In this document: piece by piece, positions 49,574 through 60,859 of the stretch | Layout of the letters: each line of letters begins with the position of its first letter | Position numbering within the stretch: position 1 is the stretch's first letter | From: Streptomyces sp. NBC_00178 | GTDB lineage: Bacteria > Actinomycetota > Actinomycetes > Streptomycetales > Streptomycetaceae | Direction of reading: 5' to 3' | NCBI RefSeq assembly: GCF_036206005.1 | Contig: NZ_CP108143.1 | Coordinates: forward strand, 1,240,001 to 1,304,000 | Length of the DNA stretch: 64,000 bases | Notes under the pieces: model-generated | What the model saw: the letters and a program-made list of their open reading frames with translations, nothing else | Database searches by the model: none | Told to the model about the DNA's origin: nothing | Program-made: the position numbers and the translations under genes

Positions 49574-50856
49574 GCGAGCTTCCCGTCGACGACCGTGGCA
49601 CGGCCCCGCAGGAAGGTGTGGGTCACTCGGCCGGGCAGCTCGCGACCCTCGTACGGAGTGTTGCGGCTGCGGGAGGCGAAGCCCGCGGGGTCCACTGCTC
49701 CACGGTATGCCGGATCGACCAGGACGAGGTTGGCGGGCTCACCCGCCGAGACGGGGCGGCCGTGTCCCTCGAGGCGGCCGATGGCCGCGGGGCGCGTCGA
49801 CATGCGGTCGGCGACGCCCGCCCAGTCGAGGAGACCGGTCTCCACCATCGTCTCCTGGACCACGGACAGCGCGGTCTCCAGGCCGACCATGCCCATGGCG
49901 GCGGCCGCCCACTCGCAGTCCTTGTCCTCGTGCGGGTGCGGTGCGTGGTCGGTGGCCACGCAGTCGATGGTGCCGTCGGCGAGGGCCTCGCGCAGGGCCA
50001 TGACGTCGGCCTCGGTGCGCAGCGGCGGGTTCACCTTGTAGACCGGGTTGTAGGACCGCACGAGTTCGTCGGTGAGCAGCAGGTGGTGCGGGGTGACCTC
50101 GGCCGTGACGTTCCAGCCCTTGGACTTGGCCCAGCGCACGATCTCGACGGACCCGGCGGTCGACAGGTGGCAGATGTGCACCCGGGAGCCGACGTGGGCG
50201 GCGAGCAGCACGTCGCGGGCGATGACCGACTCCTCGGCGACGGCGGGCCAGCCGCCGAGGCCGAGCTCCGCGGAGACGACGCCCTCGTTCATCTGGGCGC
50301 CCTCGGTGAGGCGGGGCTCCTGGGCGTGCTGGGCGACGACGCCGTCGAAGGCCTTCACGTACTCCAGGGCGCGGCGCATGATCACCGCGTCGTCCACGCA
50401 CTTGCCGTCGTCGGAGAAGACCTTCACCCCGGCGGCGGAGTCGTGCATGGCGCCGAGCTCGGCGAGCTGCTTGCCCTCCAGGCCGACGGTGACGGCGCCG
50501 ACGGGCTGCACGTCGCAGTAGCCGGACTCCTTGCCGAGCCGCCAGACCTGCTCGACGACACCGGCGGTGTCGGCGACGGGGAAGGTGTTGGCCATGGCGT
50601 GGACGGCGGTGAAGCCGCCGATCGCCGCGGCCCTGGTACCGGTGAGGACCGTCTCGGAGTCCTCACGGCCGGGCTCGCGCAGGTGGGTGTGGAGGTCGAC
50701 CAGACCGGGCAGCAGGATCCGGCCCTCCGCCTCGATCACGGTCGCGCCCTCGGCGTGGAGCCCGGTGCCGGTCGCCGCGATGGTCTCGCCGTCGATGAGG
50801 ACGTCCTGCGGCTCGCCGCCGAGGACCTTCGCACCGCGGATCAGGATCTTGCTCAT
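49570..50856 (-). CDS. pyrC: Dihydroorotase
   Basis: PyrC cyclises carbamoyl aspartate to dihydroorotate. With the ATG at 50856 it has 428 aa, the class I size. The zinc ligands are visible in [18 protein letters not shown] (about 52-69), in [10 protein letters not shown] (about 230) and in [14 protein letters not shown] (about 303). The usual carboxylated Lys is replaced in this class by Asp, probably in the [10 protein letters not shown] loop. It begins 2 bp after the pyrB stop codon and overlaps the bPH-like gene by 4 bp. Confidence 0.95.
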   Translation of the reverse strand: MSKILIRGAKVLGGEPQDVLIDGETIAATGTGLHAEGATVIEAEGRILLPGLVDLHTHLREPGREDSETVLTGTRAAAIGGFTAVHAMANTFPVADTAGVVEQVWRLGKESGYCDVQPVGAVTVGLEGKQLAELGAMHDSAAGVKVFSDDGKCVDDAVIMRRALEYVKAFDGVVAQHAQEPRLTEGAQMNEGVVSAELGLGGWPAVAEESVIARDVLLAAHVGSRVHICHLSTAGSVEIVRWAKSKGWNVTAEVTPHHLLLTDELVRSYNPVYKVNPPLRTEADVMALREALADGTIDCVATDHAPHPHEDKDCEWAAAAMGMVGLETALSVVQETMVETGLLDWAGVADRMSTRPAAIGRLEGHGRPVSAGEPANLVLVDPAYRGAVDPAGFASRSRNTPYEGRELPGRVTHTFLRGRATVVDGKLA

Positions 50857-50858
50857 GG

Positions 50859-51875
50859 TTACTTGTTCTCCTCGGTACGGGCGGCGGCGGACGTCAGGGC
50901 GGTCTCGGAGCCGCCCAGCAGCAGGTAGAGGACGGCCATGCGGGTCGAGACACCGTTCGCGACCTGCTCCACGGCGGTGCAGCGGTCGGAGTCGGCGACC
51001 TCGGCGGTGATCTCCATGCCGCGGACCATCGGGCCGGGGTGCATGACGATGGAGTGCTCGGGCATCCGGGCCATGCGCTCGCCGTCCAGGCCGTAGCGGC
51101 GGGAGTACTCGCGCTCGGTGGGGAAGTAGGCGGCGTTCATGCGCTCGCGCTGCACACGCAGCATCATGACCGCGTCCGACTTCGGCAGCACGTCGTCGAG
51201 GCGGTAGCTGACGTCGCAGGGCCACTGCTCGACGCCGACGGGCACGAGGGTCGGCGGGGCCACCAGGGTGACGTGCGCACCCAGGGTGTGCAGCAGGTGG
51301 ACGTTGGAGCGGGCCACCCGGCTGTGCAGGATGTCGCCGACGATCGTGATCCGGCGGCCTTCGAGGTCGCGGCCGATCCCGGCGTCGGGGCCGACCAGCC
51401 TGCGGCGCATGGTGAACGCGTCCAGCAGGGCCTGGGTGGGGTGCTCGTGCGTCCCGTCGCCCGCGTTGACGACCGCGCTGTCGATCCAGCCGGACGTCGC
51501 GAGACGGTACGGGGCACCCGAGGCACCGTGCCGGATGACCACGGCGTCCGCGCCCATGGCCTCCAGCGTCAGGGCGGTGTCCTTGAGCGACTCGCCCTTG
51601 GAGACGGACGAGCCCTTCGCGGAGAAGTTGATGACGTCGGCGGAGAGGCGCTTGGCGGCGGCTTCGAACGAGATCCGGGTCCGCGTCGAGTCCTCGAAGA
51701 AGAGGTTGACGACGGTACGGCCCCGGAGGGTGGGGAGCTTCTTGATCGGCCGGTCGGCGACCCTGGCCATCTCCTCGGCGGTGTCGAGGATCAGGACGGC
51801 GTCGTCACGGGTGAGGTCGGCGGCCGAGATGAGGTGACGGGGGGTCCGGGGGTTGTCCCCGGGAGGGCGCAGCAT
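50859..51875 (-). CDS. pyrB: Aspartate carbamoyltransferase, catalytic chain
   Basis: PyrB joins carbamoyl phosphate and aspartate. The 338-aa protein starts at ATG 51875 behind GGAGAT. It carries [15 protein letters not shown] (about 58-72) that binds carbamoyl phosphate and [15 protein letters not shown] (about 139-153). There is no pyrI regulatory chain in the window, so control must come from PyrR and from UMP acting on CarB. It lies 90 bp after pyrR and 2 bp before pyrC. Confidence 0.97.
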   Translation of the reverse strand: MLRPPGDNPRTPRHLISAADLTRDDAVLILDTAEEMARVADRPIKKLPTLRGRTVVNLFFEDSTRTRISFEAAAKRLSADVINFSAKGSSVSKGESLKDTALTLEAMGADAVVIRHGASGAPYRLATSGWIDSAVVNAGDGTHEHPTQALLDAFTMRRRLVGPDAGIGRDLEGRRITIVGDILHSRVARSNVHLLHTLGAHVTLVAPPTLVPVGVEQWPCDVSYRLDDVLPKSDAVMMLRVQRERMNAAYFPTEREYSRRYGLDGERMARMPEHSIVMHPGPMVRGMEITAEVADSDRCTAVEQVANGVSTRMAVLYLLLGGSETALTSAAARTEENK

Positions 51876-51965
51876 CTGGGATCTCCGAGAGGGGTGGAGG
51901 ATTCAGGCAAACGGGCGCGCGGAAGCTGCCGGGCGGCCGGTGGGGCGCGCGGAGTCCGGCCGCGG

Positions 51966-52550
51966 CTACTGCTCGCCCGCCGGGGCGGTCTGCTTGACGC
52001 CGAGCAGCACGGCGTCGCGGCCGTCCTCCTCGGAGAGCTGGACCCTGACCGTCTCCCGCAGGGATGTGGGGAGGTTCTTGCCGACGTAGTCGGCGCGGAT
52101 CGGGAGTTCGCGGTGACCGCGGTCGACGAGGACGGCGAGCTGCACGGCGCGGGGCCGGCCGATGTCGCCGAGCGCGTCGAGCGCCGCGCGGATCGTGCGG
52201 CCGGAGAAGAGCACGTCGTCGACGAGGACGACGAGGCGGTCCTCGATGCCCTCGCCGGGGATCTCGGTGCGGGCCAGGGCGCGCGCGGGGCGCATCCTGA
52301 GGTCGTCGCGGTACATCGTGATGTCGAGGGAGCCGACCGGCGTCTTCAGGCCGGTGATCTCCTCGAGTTTTCCGGCGAGCCGGCGGGCGAGGAAGACCCC
52401 TCGCGTCGGGATGCCGAGGAGGACCACGTCGTCGGCGCCCTTGGCGCGTTCGACGATCTCGTGGGCGATCCGGGTCAGCACACGGGCGATGTCGGGAGCC
52501 TCGAGAACGGGGCGTGCCGCATTGCCGGTGTGGTCATGCTGTGCGTCCAT
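51966..52550 (-). CDS. pyrR: Bifunctional pyr operon regulator / uracil phosphoribosyltransferase
   Basis: PyrR binds the pyr mRNA leader in response to UMP and also has uracil phosphoribosyltransferase activity. The 194-aa protein has the PRPP loop [19 protein letters not shown] (about 107-125), the [11 protein letters not shown] stretch (about 76) and Arg-rich RNA-binding patches. The ATG at 52550 has a strong GGAGGT. A PyrR-binding-like hairpin covers that ribosome site, so translation control of the whole operon is expected, as reported for actinobacteria. It is divergent from bldD. Confidence 0.95.
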   Translation of the reverse strand: MDAQHDHTGNAARPVLEAPDIARVLTRIAHEIVERAKGADDVVLLGIPTRGVFLARRLAGKLEEITGLKTPVGSLDITMYRDDLRMRPARALARTEIPGEGIEDRLVVLVDDVLFSGRTIRAALDALGDIGRPRAVQLAVLVDRGHRELPIRADYVGKNLPTSLRETVRVQLSEEDGRDAVLLGVKQTAPAGEQ

Positions 52551-52554
52551 AAGA

Positions 52555-52600
52555 AACGGACCTCCTTCTCCGCCTCACTGGACGGACGTTAAAGGACGTC
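52555..52600 (-). promoter_or_regulatory. Candidate PyrR-binding leader element overlapping the pyrR ribosome site
   Basis: Read on the minus strand, GTCCGTCCAGTGAGGCGG followed by AGAAGGAGGTCCG resembles the PyrR-binding loop consensus (CCAGAGAGG-type loop), and the GGAGGT ribosome site lies inside the element. Binding of PyrR with UMP would hide the ribosome site. No intrinsic terminator follows, which points to translational rather than transcriptional control. The assignment rests on motif resemblance only. Confidence 0.55.
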
Positions 52601-52681
52601 GAAATTGCGTCATCCACGTTACCAGGGCTTGCGTGAGCACCCTGCCCCGCCCCCAGGAGGTGGCACTGCGGACCTCTCGGC

Positions 52682-52711
52682 TTGACGCAGCCAAGTAACG
52701 CTGCGTAACCT
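52682..52711 (+). promoter_or_regulatory. bldD: bldD promoter (TTGACG-N18-TAACCT)
   Basis: TTGACG (52682-52687) and TAACCT (52706-52711) form a good vegetative promoter 60 bp before the bldD ATG. Both BldD boxes overlap its spacer, -10 and start region, so repression by BldD itself is expected. Confidence 0.6.
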
Positions 52712-52724
52712 CACAGTGAGTTAC
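52695..52724. promoter_or_regulatory. bldD: Two adjacent BldD boxes
   Basis: GTAACGCTGCGTAAC at 52695-52709 fits the published BldD consensus nTnACnC(A/T)GnGTnAn at every fixed position. CTCACAGTGAGTTAC at 52710-52724 fits with one mismatch and directly abuts it. BldD is known to repress its own gene in Streptomyces coelicolor. The pair also lies about 150 bp from pyrR on the other strand. Confidence 0.75.
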
Positions 52725-52771
52725 CAGCCACGCGGCACAGCCGCGACACGTTCCAGCGTCCGGGGAGCCCT

Positions 52772-53272
52772 ATGTCCAGCGAATACGCAAAGCAGCTCGG
52801 GGCCAAGCTCCGCGCCATCCGCACCCAGCAAGGCCTCTCCCTCCACGGCGTGGAGGAGAAGTCGCAGGGCCGCTGGAAGGCCGTCGTGGTCGGTTCCTAC
52901 GAGCGCGGCGACCGCGCCGTGACCGTGCAGCGCCTTGCCGAGCTGGCCGACTTCTACGGCGTCCCGGTCCAGGAGCTCCTGCCCGGCACGACGCCCGGCG
53001 GTGCCGCCGAGCCGCCGCCGAAGCTCGTCCTGGACCTGGAGCGCCTGGCCCACGTGCCGCCGGAGAAGGCCGGTCCGCTCCAGCGGTACGCGGCGACGAT
53101 CCAGAGCCAGCGCGGCGACTACAACGGCAAGGTGCTCTCGATCCGCCAGGACGACCTCCGCACCCTGGCCGTGATCTACGACCAGTCTCCTTCCGTGCTC
53201 ACGGAGCAGCTGATCAGCTGGGGCGTGCTGGACGCGGACGCGCGCCGTGCGGTGGCCCACGACGAGGGCTGA
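52772..53272 (+). CDS. bldD: BldD, c-di-GMP-responsive master regulator of development
   Basis: BldD represses sporulation genes during vegetative growth when bound to tetrameric c-di-GMP. The 166-aa protein starts at ATG 52772 after GGGGAG. The N-terminal helix-turn-helix (about 5-70) includes KLRAIRTQQGLSLHGVEEKS. The C-terminal domain (about 84-160) has the complete c-di-GMP signature RGD-X8-RQDD (Arg114, Asp116, Arg125, Asp128), so ligand binding should be intact. It is flanked by its own boxes and a strong terminator and is transcribed alone. Confidence 0.97.
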   Translation: MSSEYAKQLGAKLRAIRTQQGLSLHGVEEKSQGRWKAVVVGSYERGDRAVTVQRLAELADFYGVPVQELLPGTTPGGAAEPPPKLVLDLERLAHVPPEKAGPLQRYAATIQSQRGDYNGKVLSIRQDDLRTLAVIYDQSPSVLTEQLISWGVLDADARRAVAHDEG

Positions 53273-53294
53273 CCAGCCCCCGCAGAAACGTACC

Positions 53295-53341
53295 GCCGGG
53301 CCGGCGGGGTGCCTCAGGGCGCCCCGCCGGCCCGGCTTTTT
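53295..53341 (+). terminator. bldD terminator
   Basis: GCCGGGCCGGCGGGG pairs with CCCCGCCGGCCCGGC and is followed by TTTTTC, a textbook intrinsic terminator 23 bp after bldD. Confidence 0.92.
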
Positions 53342-53391
53342 CGTGCTCCGCCCGCGGACCGCGCCGGACGCGCGTGGGACACCGGGTACGC

Positions 53392-53428
53392 CGAAGGGCC
53401 CACGGCCGGATCGGCCGTGGGCCCTTCG
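53392..53428 (-). terminator. Terminator after nusB
   Basis: CGAAGGGCCCACGGCCG and CGGCCGTGGGCCCTTCG form a perfect 17-bp stem with a three-base loop, 24 bp past the nusB stop codon. It ends the leftward aro-efp-nusB unit. Confidence 0.85.
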
Positions 53429-53451
53429 TTCGGCTCAACGCCGCCGGACGG

Positions 53452-53883
53452 CTACTGCTCCCGGCGGAGGTTCGGCTTGAGGTCCTTGAACCGGGCCAGC
53501 AGGCCGTTCACGAAGGCCGGGGAGTCGTCCGTGGAGAACTCCTTGGCGAGCTGTACCGCCTCGTCGATCACCACGGCGTCGGGGGTGGAGTCCATCCAGA
53601 CCAGCTCGTACGCGCCGAGCCGCAGGATGCTCCGGTCGACGACCGGCATCCGGTCGATCTCCCAGTCCACCGCGTAGGTGACGATGAGGTCGTCGATGCG
53701 GTCCGCGTACTGCGCGTACCCCTCGACCAGCTCCATCGTGAATTCGCCGACCGGCGGCTGACGGTCGTCGGTCCGCGAGAGCCGCACCCAGTCCGCGAGG
53801 ACCGTCTGCACGGACTCACCGCGCTGGTCGGCCTCGAAGAGGATCTGGAAGGCGCGCTTGCGGGCCTTGTTCCGGGCAGCCAC
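53452..53883 (-). CDS. nusB: Transcription antitermination factor NusB
   Basis: NusB works with NusE and NusG in rRNA antitermination. The 143-aa protein is a single all-helical domain with an Arg/Lys-rich N terminus (AARNKARKRAFQILFEADQRG) that contacts boxA RNA, and the IDEAVQLAKEFSTDDSPAFVNG helix pair (about 108-129). Its start lies 2 bp behind efp, and a terminator closes the unit. Confidence 0.96.
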   Translation of the reverse strand: MAARNKARKRAFQILFEADQRGESVQTVLADWVRLSRTDDRQPPVGEFTMELVEGYAQYADRIDDLIVTYAVDWEIDRMPVVDRSILRLGAYELVWMDSTPDAVVIDEAVQLAKEFSTDDSPAFVNGLLARFKDLKPNLRREQ

Positions 53884-53885
53884 GG

Positions 53886-54452
53886 TTAGCTGTTCACCCG
53901 GCCGAGGTAGTCGCCCGTGCGGGTGTCGACCTTGATCTTCTCGCCGGTGGTGATGAAGAGCGGGACACCGATCTCGTAACCGGTCTCCAGGGTGGCGGGC
54001 TTGGTGCCACCGGTGGAGCGGTCGCCCTGGACGCCCGGGTCGGTGTGCTGGATGGTCAGCTCGACCGCGGCGGGCAGCTCGACGTACAGCACCTCGCCCT
54101 CGTGCTGCGCGACGGAGGCGGTGAAGCCCTCGATCAGGAAGTTGGCGGTGTCGCCGACGGACTTGCGGTCGACCATGAGCTGGTCGTAGGTGCTCATGTC
54201 CATGAAGACGAAGTACTCGCCGTCCATGTACGAGAACTGCATGTCCCGGCGGTCGATGGTGGCCGTTTCGACCTTCACGCCGGCGTTGAACGTCTTGTCG
54301 ACGACCTTGCCGGAGAGCACGTTCTTGAGCTTGGTGCGCACGAAGGCGGGGCCCTTGCCGGGCTTGACGTGCTGGAACTCGACGACGGACCAGAGCTGGC
54401 CTCCGTCGAGCTTGAGCACCAGGCCGTTCTTGAGGTCGTTCGTGGAAGCCAC
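53886..54452 (-). CDS. efp: Translation elongation factor P
   Basis: EF-P rescues ribosomes stalled on polyproline. From the GTG at 54452, after AGGAGAT, it has 188 aa, the usual size, starting [10 protein letters not shown]. The three beta-barrel domains are in order: KOW-like (about 1-65), OB (about 70-130) and the C-terminal barrel. The tip loop [12 protein letters not shown] puts Lys33 between Gly and Gly-Pro, and this Pro-flanked loop is the actinobacterial type said to act without modification. It sits between the M24 peptidase homologue and nusB. Confidence 0.97.
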   Translation of the reverse strand: MASTNDLKNGLVLKLDGGQLWSVVEFQHVKPGKGPAFVRTKLKNVLSGKVVDKTFNAGVKVETATIDRRDMQFSYMDGEYFVFMDMSTYDQLMVDRKSVGDTANFLIEGFTASVAQHEGEVLYVELPAAVELTIQHTDPGVQGDRSTGGTKPATLETGYEIGVPLFITTGEKIKVDTRTGDYLGRVNS

Positions 54453-54525
54453 GGTTGCGGAATCTCCTGGACTGAAGCTGGTGGACGACCGAGGATGCGC
54501 GCCAGGGCCTCCGCGAGGAGATCCC

Positions 54526-55632
54526 CTAGAGCGCGAGCAGCTCCTTGGTCGTAATGGTGAGTAGCTCGGGTCCGCCGTCCGCCTCGGGGCGCACGACGAG
54601 CGTGTCATCGATCCGGACACCGCCCCGGCCCGGGAGGTGGACCCCCGGTTCGACGGTGACCGGCACACAAGCGTCCAGTTTACCCATGGCTGTCGGTGCC
54701 AACTGCGGGTCCTCGTCGATTTCGAGCCCGACCCCGTGACCGGTGCTGGGCTGGAGGCCTTCCGAGTGACCCGCGGAGTCCAAAAGCTGGCGGGCCGCAC
54801 GGTCGACGTCGCGGTAGGCGGCTCCGGGCACGAGAGCCTCCCTCGCGGCCCTCTGAGCGGCGAAAACGAGGTCGTAGAGCTCGATCTGCCAGTCCGCGGG
54901 GCTGGTCCCGATGACGAACGTCCGCCCGATCTCGCAGCGGTATCCGCGATAGTTCGCCCCGAGGCAGACGGAGAGGAAATCGCCCTCCTCTACCCTTCGG
55001 TCCGATGGCCTGTGCCGTCCCATGCCCGAATTGGGGCCCGTGCCGACCGATGTGGGGAACGCAGGGCCGTCGGCGCCGTGGTCCACCAGCCGGCGCTCCA
55101 GCTCCAGCGCCAGGTGGCGTTCGGTGCGGCCGACGAGGATCGACTCCAGGAGCTCGCCGAGCGCGTGGTCGGTGATCTCGGCGGCGATCCGCAGGCAGGC
55201 GAGCTCCTCCTCGTCCTTGACGATCCTCAGCTGCTGCACGGCGTTGCCGAGGTCGGCCAGACGCAGCCCGGGGGCGACGGAGAGCATGGCGCGGTGCCGG
55301 GCCACGGTCAGGTCGTTCTCCTCGACGGACAGCGCGCCGGCGTCCGCGGAGAGGGCGAGACCGGCCGCGGCGACGACGGGGTCGCCCGCGGGGTCGGGCA
55401 GGACGCTCAGCCGCAGCTGTTCGTCGGGGCGGCCGTGCACGGAGTCGTCGGACGGCACGCGGGGGCAGAGCAGGACGTCCTCGCGGGGGCCGAGCAGCAG
55501 CACGGCACCGGGCGGGGCGGCGCCCGCGAGGTAGCGGACGTTGGCGGGGCGCGAGACCAGGGCGGCCGCGGATCCGGCGGCGGCGTAACGGTCGCGCAGC
55601 AGCCCGCGTCGGACGGCGTACACCTCTGACAT
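54526..55632 (-). CDS. M24 (aminopeptidase P-like) family protein with altered metal ligands
   Basis: The 368-aa protein has a creatinase N-terminal domain (about 5-135) and a pita-bread M24 domain (about 145-360), and sits before efp where pepP-type genes often lie. The normal ligand set Asp-Asp-His-Glu-Glu reads Cys223 (in [11 protein letters not shown]), Glu234 (in CEIGRTF), His299 ([10 protein letters not shown]), Glu328 (VTVEPGVHL) and Asp342 (GGVRIDDTL). Three of five ligands differ, so activity may be lost or changed; it may be a peptide-binding protein or a divergent enzyme. No clear ribosome site precedes the ATG at 55632. Confidence 0.82.
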   Translation of the reverse strand: MSEVYAVRRGLLRDRYAAAGSAAALVSRPANVRYLAGAAPPGAVLLLGPREDVLLCPRVPSDDSVHGRPDEQLRLSVLPDPAGDPVVAAAGLALSADAGALSVEENDLTVARHRAMLSVAPGLRLADLGNAVQQLRIVKDEEELACLRIAAEITDHALGELLESILVGRTERHLALELERRLVDHGADGPAFPTSVGTGPNSGMGRHRPSDRRVEEGDFLSVCLGANYRGYRCEIGRTFVIGTSPADWQIELYDLVFAAQRAAREALVPGAAYRDVDRAARQLLDSAGHSEGLQPSTGHGVGLEIDEDPQLAPTAMGKLDACVPVTVEPGVHLPGRGGVRIDDTLVVRPEADGGPELLTITTKELLAL

Positions 55633-55702
55633 GTTTTCGAGCGTACGAGCGCGGGCGGTGGCCCGCCCGGTCAGCGCATCCGACCGGGGTCCCGCGGGGC
55701 CG

Positions 55703-56503
55703 CTACCAGGACGGCGGGCTGGCTATGGAGCGGGCCAGGACGTCGTCGAGGACGCGGGCGGTCGTCTCGACGTCGTAGGTGGAGTTGTCGATGATCGGGA
55801 GGCCGGAGCCGTACCAGCCGGCCATGCGGCCGTGGATCCTCGCCACCTCCTCGTCGGAGAGCCGGCGGTTGCCGCTGCGGGCCGCGTTGCGCTCCAGGAC
55901 GACCTCCAGACCGGGCAGGAGGACGACGGGGAGCAGGCCGGGGCCGACGTGGCGCTTCCAGCCGCCGAGGCCGACGACGGGCCGGTCCGGGAAGACCGCG
56001 TCGTCGAGGATGCAGGAGATGCCGTTGGCGAGGAAGTTGCGGGCGGCGAAGCCGCAGGTGCGCCGGGCCAGGCGGTACTGCGCCTCGGAGTGGTCGTTCC
56101 AGCCGGCCTGCGGGTCGGCGAAGCCGGAGCAGACCCATTCGCGGACGTCGTCGAGCGAGACGTGCGCGGTGGGGACGCGGCGGCGGCCCGCCCAGAGCTT
56201 GGCGACCGTGGTCTTGCCCGCTCCGGCGGGACCGATGAGCAGCACCGCCAGGGTCGCCGCCCCGGTGCCCGCCTCGGCGGGCGGCGCGGGCAGCGGCACG
56301 GGTCCGCCGGGCGGCAGCTGGATGTGCCCGGTGGCCTCCCTGGAGGGCGGCATCGGGGCGTGCCGGGGCGTGGGCGGCGCCGGTGCCGCGGGCGGCGGCG
56401 TGCCCGGGGTGCCGGGATGGCCTGGGTGCTGGGCCTGGTGCGCCCACGGTCCGTTCCCGGGACCCTGGGGCGGCGGCAGCGGGGCCCCCACTGCGTGCTG
56501 CAT
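55703..56503 (-). CDS. P-loop ATPase/kinase-like protein with Pro-rich N terminus
   Basis: I use the ATG at 56503 (GGAG upstream), giving 266 aa; a TTG at 56551 behind GGGGAGGG would add 16 residues. Residues 1-75 are Pro/Gly/His-rich and look disordered. The rest (about 80-266) is a P-loop domain: Walker A LLIGPAGAGKTT (about 88), LDDVREWVC, and a later RSGNRRLSDEEVARIH helix. The LDDAVFPDRP segment suggests a kinase of the zeta-toxin/AAA_33 group. It lies between aroQ and the M24 gene in the same direction. Substrate and role are unknown. Confidence 0.78.
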   Translation of the reverse strand: MQHAVGAPLPPPQGPGNGPWAHQAQHPGHPGTPGTPPPAAPAPPTPRHAPMPPSREATGHIQLPPGGPVPLPAPPAEAGTGAATLAVLLIGPAGAGKTTVAKLWAGRRRVPTAHVSLDDVREWVCSGFADPQAGWNDHSEAQYRLARRTCGFAARNFLANGISCILDDAVFPDRPVVGLGGWKRHVGPGLLPVVLLPGLEVVLERNAARSGNRRLSDEEVARIHGRMAGWYGSGLPIIDNSTYDVETTARVLDDVLARSIASPPSW

Positions 56504-56610
56504 CCGGTGCCACTCCGTCTCGTGCAGGCAACTGGCGCTGGTCGACGGCAACGGTACCCTCCCCGGCCGCCACGCTGTGAACGGGCGGGGAGGGCCCGAA
56601 GTGCCCGGTG

Positions 56611-59875
<3,265 letters not shown>

Positions 59876-60022
59876 CGGTGCTCCTCATGCTCGCGCCTGA
59901 AACTGCGACGGCGCGACCGGGTGCGCGGCCCTGGCCCGCCGCCACCGATCCTCCCACGTCCGGGGGTGCGGTCCGGTCGCCGGTCCAGCAGACGGACGTT
60001 CCGGAGCCGGTTGCCGCCGGGG

Positions 60023-60859
60023 CTAAGGGGTGTCCCGGGCCGCCAGCGCCCGCTCCCCCGCGGCCCGCATGGCGGCGAGTGGTCCGGGGCTCCGTCCGGT
60101 CATCTGCTCGACCTGGAGGACCGCCTGGTGGACGAGGAGGTCCAGGCCGCCGACGACGTCGCCGCCCGCCGCCGACCAGCGGGAGGCGAGCGCCGTGGGC
60201 CAGGGTTCGTACAGGACGTCGAACAGGGTGCCGGGCGCGTCGGGCACCGCGCCGGACAGGGTGTCCGTCGTGCCGGCCGGTGTCGTCGCGACGACCAGGG
60301 GGGCGCTCAGCGCCGTGGCGGCCTCCGTCCAGTCCTCGGTACGGACGTCGACCCCGAGGCGCTCGCCCCAGCCGCGCATCTCGTCGGCCCGTTCCCGGCT
60401 GCGCACGTAGGCGGTGACCGGACCTGTGCAGATCTCGGACAGTGCGCCGAGCGCCGAGGAGGCCGTGGCGCCGGCGCCGAGGATCGCCGCGGATTCGACC
60501 TTGTCCACGCCCCGTTCGCGCAGGGCCGCGACCATACCCGGGATGTCCGTGTTGTCACCCGTCCGTCTGCCGTCCCGGGTGAGCACGACGGTGTTGACGG
60601 CCTCGACCGCCGCTGCGGTCGCCGTGATCTCGTCGAGCAGCGGGATGACCGCCCGCTTGAGCGGCATCGTCAGGGAGAGGCCGGCCCATGAGGCGTCCAG
60701 TCCTTCGACGAACGCGGGCAGCGCGGCCTCGTCCACCTCGAACCGGTCGTACGACCAGTCGTGCAGACCCAGCTCGGCGTAAGCGGCCCGGTGCAGGGCC
60801 GGGGACAGCGAGTGGGCGATCGGCGAGCCCAGGACGGCCGCGCGACGGGTGGTGCTCAC
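60023..60859 (-). CDS. aroE: Shikimate dehydrogenase
   Basis: AroE reduces dehydroshikimate to shikimate with NADPH. The 278-aa protein has the substrate-binding GSPIAHSLSPALHRAAYAEL (about 12-31), LSLTMPLKRAVIP with the catalytic Lys (about 61-73), and the cofactor site SAAILGAGATASSALGAL (about 121-138). The usual first Asn of the NxTxPxK motif is Ser here. It overlaps the mltG stop by 4 bp. The gap to aroC (59876-60022) shows nothing notable. Confidence 0.94.
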   Translation of the reverse strand: MSTTRRAAVLGSPIAHSLSPALHRAAYAELGLHDWSYDRFEVDEAALPAFVEGLDASWAGLSLTMPLKRAVIPLLDEITATAAAVEAVNTVVLTRDGRRTGDNTDIPGMVAALRERGVDKVESAAILGAGATASSALGALSEICTGPVTAYVRSRERADEMRGWGERLGVDVRTEDWTEAATALSAPLVVATTPAGTTDTLSGAVPDAPGTLFDVLYEPWPTALASRWSAAGGDVVGGLDLLVHQAVLQVEQMTGRSPGPLAAMRAAGERALAARDTP

